Assembly: GCA_038496675.1 (NCBI GenBank)
Contig: CM076653.1
Location: forward strand, 23,727,405 to 23,791,404
DNA length: 64,000 nucleotides
Source of the DNA: Rachycentron canadum
Lineage: Eukaryota > Chordata > Actinopteri > Carangiformes > Rachycentridae
Direction: 5' to 3'
Below, one piece after another: positions 57,410 to 64,000 of this stretch. The stretch's first letter is position 1, and the number at the start of each line of letters is the position of its first letter. Position numbers and translations under genes: made by a program. The notes below the pieces were generated by a model. That model ran no database searches and was not told where the DNA came from. It saw nothing but the letters and a program-made list of their open reading frames with translations.

Positions 57410-60400
57410 TGTGTGAGTGTGTATGAGGGAGAGAGAGAAAGGGAGGTAGTTAAATGTGTGCTTGTGTGCTTTTGTGCACACACACTCACATTCTTGGGAC
57501 AGAGAGGTCTCTATCTGTGACTAAAACTAGGAGAGAGAGTGTGAAACTAGTCCGTTCAGATTTACAGTACAGGACCTTAATGCCCTCTACTGTTATCTCA
57601 TGTCCAGGACTTTTTGGTATCTATAAATGGCTAACCTAAGGAAACACATTAAACCAAAACTTAAACTGTGTAGCTTAAAAGAGACAGCACAGAAACAGTT
57701 ATTACACCTATTGTACTGTTTATACCACCCTCACAGTTTACATTGTAATGTACTGGAAGTTGCTCTGAATAACAATGTAATTTTACAGTTTATTGCATTG
57801 CAAATAATTGTGAACAACAACAACAGTATTTAAAAGATGACATCTTACTAGAGTTATTGTATTCAAGGACATGATTTTCTCTAAAATGTGAGCTTTTCAA
57901 AATGAAGATCTGGTTGTCCTGGTTTCAAAGGTGATTAAGTGAAAAATTGGGTGTTTGAATGAATTGCATTAGAGTAGCAAGTGACCTGACGTGACACTGC
58001 TAGAAAAGAATGAAGTGATTCACAAGGGAAAATAGATTCTGTAGCCTCAGACAGAGGCTCAGTAGGCAGTGATTTAGGGTGTGCTTTGTTTCTGTTTGGT
58101 CCTATATTAAATGGCTTAAAAGTCCCTTTTTCAGTTTTTCTGAAGAAAAAAAATCAGAGAATAAACATACCTCTTGCTGAGCTCTAATGTCAGCACTAGA
58201 CTCACAATTTGTAGCACTGTGTCGTGTGTCTTTAAATCTAAAACGTACATTTGGAAAAATGTTTTTCTTTGGTGTATATATTTATTGTATGACCTCAGAA
58301 TCTACTCAGGTCTGCAATGGATATCATTGTTTTTCTCCAAACTTGTATAGTTGGATTAAATATTTTATGTCGCTTTTCTGCTCAGGCCTCTGATGATAGT
58401 AACTCAGAAAATCACCACACTGGCTTTCCAGCTCCATGATGGTAAGTGAGATGAGAGGATACACAAAAACATACACACTTGAACACTCAAACGCAAGCAG
58501 ATATTTCCAAGCCTTTATTATTGGAGGCAACAACCAAGGCTTTTTCACAGCTGATTGTTTTACCTGTGGTAAAATGAAAAGCTCAGATGTTGCTAATAAC
58601 ATTGAGAATTATTCAGATGATCAGATCATTGTGCGCAAAACCATGGCACTGTGAAATTCAGTCATCATGGATTTCATCAGCAGCACCTGTACTTCCATGA
58701 AAAAGGAAGAATGAATCTTAATAATCCTATAACAGATATAATAAATAATTAAAAATTTGGTTAAAGGTATTGATGATACCTTTGATAGATTCAGGACTGA
58801 TTAAAGTTTCCAGATAGGGTTACAGATGACTTCATCCCATGTTTTTCAGGTATGTGTAAGAAATCTGGACAGCTGACCCCGGAGCAGAAGCTTCTGGCAA
58901 TAAAGTAAGTTTTTTTTATGTGGTAAAACATACTAAGAAAGTTTTATATGCTTCATATGGTTTTATTATGATGTCGCTGTGTGACACATCAGGGAATAGA
59001 TGTCTGGAAGTCTCTGAAAAGTGGAAGCCTCTGATGTGATTCCTCTTCTTTTCCTTCTTCTTTCTTTTTCCTTTCTGATATGAACAGATTTTTTTTTTTT
59101 TTTTTAATCTGACTTTTGAGGTACATATGTCTTACACTGTGTCCGGAGCCAGTGTTTTCCTGTCAAAAGGCTGTGTGCTCAAAATGTTGCATCTGAATTA
59201 ACACCTTATATAAAGAATCAATAACGCTCTCTTTTCCTTCAGCCACGAAGGACAATGTCAAGGAGATGCAATCATGGTGAATAGCTTATTAATGTAAAAA
59301 GCATGCTGGGAACTTAGAAAAGAAGCACTATTTTGCATGGAAAATACTACATTTATAAGCATGTTTATCTGTAAAACCACATTCATCATGTACCGTGTAC
59401 CATGCATGCTATTTTAAAATAAAATGAAAAATATATCAATAAATAATCATAACATGTAGTCTTCTTGTGTGATAATTATGTAGCTACAAATTTGGTGATC
59501 GTCTCCTGTTACCTTATTTTGAGATTCCTCTGCTCCCTCTTGTACTCTAAACATGATTATACAAGTTTTAATACGTGCATATACAGCAATGTATACAAAA
59601 GCTCAGGAGTTCGAAACTTTGCCTCAGGAAATCAATAAACTTAGTGAAAAGCGGGTTTCTCCTTTATTTCCTGGATTTTCTAAATTTTGAACTGGTTACA
59701 AAACAAAACCCTGGTTCCTTTAAAGGCATAACTGCTGTAATCAGAGGACCAATGGAAGCAAAACCTGATTTATAATGTTTAGATTGTGTCTGTGTGAAAA
59801 CGTTTTGTCTTTCACAGTCTGTTTACTTTTATTTATGCTTTTCATCTGCCAAACAACAATACAGTTTTTTTTAATTGATACAAAAATGGCATGCCTTTCT
59901 CACACCTAACTTAAACACAAATATACAGTACCAATGTTGCATTTCACCTGAAGTCACCACTGTTTTCGTTGTTTTCAATGATTTCCTCTATCGTTCTATC
60001 TGCAGTGTGAGGCCATCTCTCATTGAGTACCTGAGTTACAATCTGAACTTCCTGAGTGTCTTGGTGGGGCCGTGCACTAACTACAAGGACTACGTAGACT
60101 TCATAGAGGGCAGACACATCAGCCAGAGGCTCAGGCAGCGCTCGGGGACATATACTGCACAGAATGGCTATGATAAGACACCGGACCTGTCACCTTTGGT
60201 AAGTTCATGATTGCATATCTGTTTGCTTCTCCCTCTTCTGATTTAACTCAATGATACAGCACAACCTTAGACTATAGTATCAGTGGGTTTAAATCTCTCT
60301 ATTCAAGATCACTTTCCTTGCAGTACTTTTTTATGCTGCCTGAAATGTTTATTAAAGTTGAAATTCCTAATAAAGTTGTAATTATCTTGTTTTTTGGTCT

Positions 60401-63390
60401 GAAACCTAGAAGAGTAAATGAACATAACAAAGAACAGTTTAACATACAGTACATCATGCTAACATTAATGGTGTAATATTATTAAGTGTTCAACTTAGTT
60501 GCAACTTGCTCGGTTTTCAAAAGTGGCCACATAGCACCATTAATACCTCAAATAAAAACATTGGACATAAATGGATTCATGCTTGGTAGTGCATTTGAAA
60601 TCTGTTTTCATCACTGCTCATAAGATATCAATTTTCTCTGTAGCCTGCTGTCTGTCAGAAGCTGCTGGTCTGCTGTGGCTGTATGCTGTTCTTCCTCATT
60701 GTGACTCGGTCCTTGCCGGTAACATACAACGTGGACCCCCACTTTGTCAACCACGCCCCCTTCTTCACCAGGCTCACCTATGCTTTCTTCTCCATACAAG
60801 CAGCAAGGCCCAAATTCTACTTTGCCTGGACACTAGGTGAGCACAGAGTGCATTTGAGTGGGCTGTGATTTGCCAAGTGTCAGCTGCTAACATGAATGGG
60901 ACATACTTTTTATTGCCATATAAGTCACTGTTCTCTTTTTCTAGCCGATGCTGTGAACAATGCTGCAGGTTTTGGTTTCTTGGGGATGGATGAAAATGGA
61001 AAGCCATCGTGGGATCTCATCTGCAACTTAAACATCTTGGGGATTGAGGTATTTAAAGACAATGCAGTCCTGGTGCTGCGTTAGAAACCATGCAAATTTA
61101 TTTGAATCAAATTCCATCAATGATATATAGACTGGAGCATACTCTTACTGTGGGTATTGATCAATGTCTTTCTTTTTTTTTTTTTCTTTTTTTTTTTTAG
61201 ACTGCAACCAGCTTCAAAACATTCATAGACAACTGGAATATCCGAACAGGAATTTGGCTCAAAACGTAAGTGCTGCTACTTTGGTAGTCAAAAAACATTC
61301 CACTAGCTTTTCATTTCACAAACACTCACATTTCACATGTGTTCAATTCCTCTCACCTCTTCAGTGTGTGTTATGACCGAGCCCCCAAGCATCGGTTGGC
61401 ATTGACCTTCATCCTGTCCGCCCTGTGGCACGGTGTTTATCCAGGGTACTATTTTACCTTCATCACAGCCATCCCTATCACCATGGCAGCACGAGCAGTG
61501 AGTATCTTACCTCCTCTGCAAATTCCAAAAATGAAAACAAGAATCACTATTTAAGTGATGTGTATTTGCCAAAAAAGACTTAACTTGACTTTTGATGGTT
61601 GCTTCTCTCTTTCCTCCGTGTGAGGTAACCTGGGAGTGGCTGACCTGCTGTAGAAAGTAGATGTATTAACACTGTGAAATATAAGATACAGAAATGTTGT
61701 AGCTGTAAAAGTCTAAATTCATGCAATCTGAGAAAAGTGTTAGCAATGTATGCCAAAAAAGGTCAGTACATCAGTTTTTTCACTGGTGTGAAATAATACA
61801 GTTTTTTTTTTTTAAATCACGCTCTGTTTATCTTTCTCTCCCCACCAGATAAGGAAATCCATTCGCCACTACTTCCTGGGCTCCAGCGGCATGAAGTGGG
61901 GCTATGACATCTTAACGTGGGCAGCCACCCAGCTGGCCATCTGCTACACTGTAATGCCATTCCTTCTTCTTGCAGTAGAGCCCACTTTGGTTTATTACAG
62001 GTATGTCCTATCTGACTTTAATCATCTTAACCTTTTAAGCCCAATTTATGCTGGATCACCAAATATGTTCTTCATTTTTTTTCTCTCTATATGGTATAAT
62101 AGTACATGTATTTGGTTGAATGTCTCTACATAGAGTTCAGGCTGGTTCAGCAGATTTCTGGTATCTTGGTGCGTTCAGGGTTTTTCCTGTCGACACTCCT
62201 TGTAGGATGACATCACTTTTATTTCACCAAAAAATAACATTACACTGTTTTAAATTATTTTTTCCTAAAGTTTATTCAAGTTTCACCAAAGCCAGCTGTA
62301 CACTGACTGCATGTGTACCAAGTATTGGTGACTCTTTTCCCTCTGAACACTCTAATCTCTTGACCCAATGTACTGAATTCCCCAACCATGGTCTCATTCT
62401 TGACAAATGGTTGCACACTCCATTTCAGGGTTAGCTTTTTCTTGTTGTTCAGCAAAATCCAACAAACAACGGTCTTCTTCTACTAGGTCGCTATCTTATT
62501 TTCTAGTGCATGTGAAGAATGCATGTCTGTATGCACACCTCTGATTGTATGTGTAGATTGTATAGTGCATACTGATTGAATGGAAGTGCATACCCAGCTG
62601 TCTGCATCCATAATGAAGTCTGAGCAAAACTTTACATGAGAGGGGGAAAGCAGTGAGATGTGATTACAAGAGGGCATCTCTGTTCCAGTTATGCCTGAAC
62701 CAGTTTTTGTTACTCTTTTAATTCATATTGTCACATCTGTGATAACTGATGAGGTTGTAAGTCTGTTTCTAGGACACTTGGTTTTGTGGGACATTTGTGT
62801 TTAGCATTTTCGACAGTTCTCCCAACAAACTCAAATTGCCATACATTTGTTATCTGTAAAATGTCACAGAATGGTGAGAAATTCCCCTCAGTATTTTCCA
62901 AGACTCAAGTGTCTTGTTTTGTCTGATCAAAAACCTCTTAAGAGATTAACAAAATAGTAGCAGATTATTTTTTTTAATATTAATCAATGAATTAACCAAT
63001 TGTTGCAGCTTGAGTACTAATGTACTAATGTATATACATGTCCTTTCTACTGGCTACGGTCATTTATCTAGACTTTTATTTCTCTTTTTTTTGGTCATAC
63101 ATTTCAACAAATACTTTAGTTTCTAATGTCATTTTGTGAGCTGCTTTATTTTTTCATGTCACATTTTCCTTAAGATTAAGTTTCATTCGCTTTTTCCTCC
63201 TTTCTTTCTAAGGTCTATGTACTTCCACGTGCACATCATCAGCATGCTGGCTGCGATCGCCCTGCATCGGAAACACAAAACCAGGGACCCCTCTGCGACC
63301 ACTAAAACGTTTTCCTCCGCCTCCTCCTTCTCTTCCTGCTCAGCCCAGTGCCAGCCTGTTCACTCCAACAACAATGACAAAGTAGACTGA
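52260..63390 (+). CDS. mboat1: mboat1: lysophospholipid acyltransferase 1 (512 aa)
   Basis: MBOAT1 (LPLAT1/LPEAT1) is an ER-membrane O-acyltransferase that transfers acyl-CoA, preferring oleoyl-CoA, to lysophosphatidylethanolamine and lysophosphatidylserine in the Lands cycle. Thirteen exons join in phase: 52260-52349, 52733-52878, 53360-53437, 55229-55324, 58386-58441, 58850-58904, 60006-60198, 60644-60836, 60945-61048, 61201-61265, 61365-61497, 61849-62000 and 63213-63390. Family signatures are VNFLACQLFALAAAFWFR, HAVATLLGIAFLIFCFGWYS, DFSGPLMIVTQKITTLAFQ, ARPKFYFAWTLADAVNNAAG, and the catalytic pair Asn350 (DNWNIRT) and His381 (ALWHGVYPGYYF). Multiple hydrophobic segments are present. The C-terminus is hydrophilic and Ser-rich. 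Length fits MBOAT1 (human 495) and MBOAT2 (human 520); mboat1 is preferred because of e2f3 and cdkal1 next door. Confidence 0.93.
52733..52878 (+). CDS. mboat1: mboat1 exon 2 (first membrane segments)
   Basis: Acceptor CTTCCACACAG and donor TG/GTAGGG. Codes VNFLACQLFALAAAFWFRLY to LIFCFG, two hydrophobic segments. Confidence 0.96.
53360..53437 (+). CDS. mboat1: mboat1 exon 3
   Basis: Codes YSAHILTVVVASYLIIIKAD, then INNVH, a membrane segment; donor AG/GTGAGT. Confidence 0.95.
55229..55324 (+). CDS. mboat1: mboat1 exon 4
   Basis: Codes YSMVTAMGYLTVCQVSRVFI, then FNYGILSTDFS; donor GG/GTAAGG. Confidence 0.96.
56290..56870 (-). mobile_element. LINE reverse-transcriptase remnant (L2/CR1/Rex1-like)
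   Basis: On the minus strand, in the correct order but with frameshifts and stops: LKYFASYPTDRSFSVCLSFS, CRVSQGSIVELIGF (the GVPQGS-type block), a decayed YADD region, LNENKTEMIAFG and ARNLGVIFDSALHPPLEDCY. These are successive blocks of a fish non-LTR reverse transcriptase. Both ends are lost and it is inactive. It is inserted antisense in mboat1 intron 4. Confidence 0.8.
57352..57422. repeat. (TG)n microsatellite
   Basis: A TG run followed by GAGTGTGTGAGTG. Lies in mboat1 intron 4. Confidence 0.96.
58386..58441 (+). CDS. mboat1: mboat1 exon 5
   Basis: Codes PLMIVTQKITTLAFQLHD, the strongly conserved segment shared by MBOAT1 and MBOAT2; donor G/GTAAGT. Confidence 0.96.
58850..58904 (+). 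CDS. mboat1: mboat1 exon 6
   Basis: Codes MCKKSGQLTPEQKLLAI; donor AA/GTAAGT. This is a variable cytosolic loop in the family. Confidence 0.92.
58905..60005 (+). other. mboat1: mboat1 intron 6
   Basis: 1.1 kb, AT-rich. There is a T tract near 59090 and nothing else is recognised. Confidence 0.8.
60006..60198 (+). CDS. mboat1: mboat1 exon 7
   Basis: Codes VRPSLIEYLSYNLNFLSVLV, then GPCTNYKDYVDFIEGRHISQ and a variable loop ending LSPL. The first base completes AAT (Asn174), where human MBOAT1 has Lys. Donor GTAAGT. Confidence 0.95.
60644..60836 (+). CDS. mboat1: mboat1 exon 8
   Basis: Codes PAVCQKLLVCCGCMLFFLIV, then TRSLPVTYNVDPHF to ARPKFYFAWTL. Membrane segments and the conserved YFAWTL block. 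Confidence 0.96.
60945..61048 (+). CDS. mboat1: mboat1 exon 9
   Basis: Codes DAVNNAAGFGFLGMDENGKP, then SWDLICNLNILGIE. The NNAAGFGF block is diagnostic of MBOAT1/2/5-type enzymes. The intron before it is 108 bp. Confidence 0.96.
61201..61265 (+). CDS. mboat1: mboat1 exon 10 (catalytic Asn)
   Basis: Codes TATSFKTFIDNWNIRTGIWL plus K. Contains Asn350 of the WN motif. The acceptor follows a long poly-T tract. Confidence 0.96.
61365..61497 (+). CDS. mboat1: mboat1 exon 11 (catalytic His)
   Basis: Codes VCYDRAPKHRLALTFILSAL, then WHGVYPGYYFTFITAIPITM and AARA. Contains the invariant His381 of MBOAT enzymes. Confidence 0.97.
61849..62000 (+). CDS. mboat1: mboat1 exon 12
   Basis: Codes IRKSIRHYFLGSSGMKWGYD, then ILTWAATQLAICYTVMPFLL and LAVEPTLVYY. 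Membrane segments near the C-terminus. Confidence 0.95.
62001..63212 (+). other. mboat1: mboat1 intron 12
   Basis: 1.2 kb, AT-rich. No feature recognised. Confidence 0.8.
63213..63390 (+). CDS. mboat1: mboat1 exon 13 (C-terminus, stop)
   Basis: Codes SMYFHVHIISMLAAIALHRK, then a basic and Ser-rich tail ending NNNDKVD and TGA at 63388-63390. The tail is less conserved, as in other MBOATs. Confidence 0.93.
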
Positions 63391-63769
63391 AAATCCCCTC
63401 TTCATGTTCTTTTACCAGGCTCTAAGTCCAGTGTTCGCTCAAAGACAAGTGAATATCCCTAAAGGGCATTCAGCCAACTTCAAATGGGAAAGTTATTTAT
63501 TTTTTGAGACACAAAGCAGGATTTGAACTCATGGCACTGGATGTGCACAGGAAGAGCCTTTCTGTCATATTGTAAGATGAAGACAATACATTAAACAGAA
63601 GCTCAGCAGACAGACTGGAAAGAGAAACGTCAGCTGAGGAACATCTCTGGTACCACCATCAGCACCACCAGGAACCTGGCCTCCCTCCACTTTTCTCGTC
63701 CTCCATCCCCTAAATGTCCATCTCAACACCAGCCTCAGGAGGCTCACTTTCTTCCCTGTCCTCTATCTA

Positions 63770-63809
63770 CACTGTCCTGCCCCATGATGGGATGTAAGCC
63801 AGGACAGTG
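63770..63809 (+). other. 10-bp inverted repeat in or after mboat1 3' UTR
   Basis: CACTGTCCTG, a 20-base loop, and CAGGACAGTG. Confidence 0.8.
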
Positions 63810-63842
63810 GGAGAACAGCTCATAAAAGGGGCACGAATACCA

Positions 63843-63844
<2 letters not shown>

Positions 63845-63889
<45 letters not shown>
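63845..63889. repeat. (CA)n microsatellite
   Basis: A CA run of about 22 units downstream of mboat1. Confidence 0.96.
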
Positions 63890-63892
<3 letters not shown>

Positions 63893-64000
63893 CTCATGCA
63901 TAATCAGACACTTGGAAACAAATATGCACATACTCTCTCTTAGACAGGCTTGTATTTGGGCACACTCTGATGGCATACAAAGGATGCTCTTGTGTGGCCA

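Larger units (their letters stand above)
55325..58385 (+). other. mboat1: mboat1 intron 4
   Basis: The largest intron of the gene (3061 bp). It carries a LINE reverse-transcriptase remnant (56290-56870) and a TG microsatellite (57352-57422). Confidence 0.85.
63391..64000 (+). other. mboat1: mboat1 3' UTR (start)
   Basis: Follows the stop codon. A variant poly(A) signal ATTAAA lies at 63590-63595. A 10-bp stem hairpin (63770-63809) and a CA repeat (63845-63889) follow and may be in a longer UTR or beyond the gene. No canonical AATAAA is seen before the window ends. Confidence 0.6.

Noticed and set aside
52260..63390. Naming this gene mboat2
   Set aside because: Sequence alone allows either paralogue, but adjacency to e2f3 and cdkal1 is the MBOAT1 location in vertebrates. 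A phylogeny would settle it.
1..64000. A novel multi-gene defence, biosynthetic or mobile system
   Set aside because: Only three ordinary vertebrate genes and transposon remnants are present. Nothing suggests a new gene cluster.

Overview
This window is nuclear DNA from a bony fish, probably an advanced teleost. The species cannot be named from the sequence. The evidence is spliced vertebrate genes with short GT-AG introns, dozens of CA/TG/GA microsatellites, and several repeat types that are common in teleost introns. Three protein-coding genes can be read exon by exon, with every splice phase matching: cdkal1 (minus strand, 5' part only), e2f3 (minus strand, complete) and mboat1 (plus strand, complete). 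Order and orientation match the human 6p22.3 block, with MBOAT1 divergent from E2F3 and CDKAL1 downstream of E2F3 on the same strand. This supports the orthology calls.

Layout. Bases 1-33.7 kb are the 5' part of cdkal1. It has a non-coding first exon near 33.6 kb, coding exons at 32.3 and 31.1 kb, and then an intron of about 30.5 kb that ends at a fourth exon at 397-481. The rest of the gene lies off the left edge. That large intron has no other recognisable exon. It holds microsatellites, old repeats, candidate regulatory DNA (notably paired octamer motifs at 18.04-18.17 kb), a promoter-like patch at 26.2-26.5 kb and a CTCF-like site. Bases 33.8-36.0 kb are intergenic and contain a LINE fragment abutting a Tc1/mariner-like remnant. 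Bases 36.0-48.25 kb are e2f3: a probable long 3' UTR and eight coding exons. It has an AT-AC (U12-type) intron, a piggyBac-like remnant in its last intron and a candidate second promoter/first exon (E2F3b-like). Bases 48.25-48.8 kb are the e2f3 promoter, with an E2F site and CCAAT boxes. Bases 48.8-52.0 kb are intergenic. Bases 52.0 kb to the end are mboat1: thirteen coding exons, 512 aa, then 3' UTR.

The genes have separate jobs: a tRNA-modifying enzyme (Cdkal1), a cell-cycle transcription factor (E2f3) and a lysophospholipid acyltransferase (Mboat1). They are not a pathway. The likely reason they stay together is long-range regulation, since introns of this block are known in vertebrates to carry distant enhancers. 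I found no novel enzyme system, CRISPR array or virus. The most interesting material is regulatory and splicing structure.
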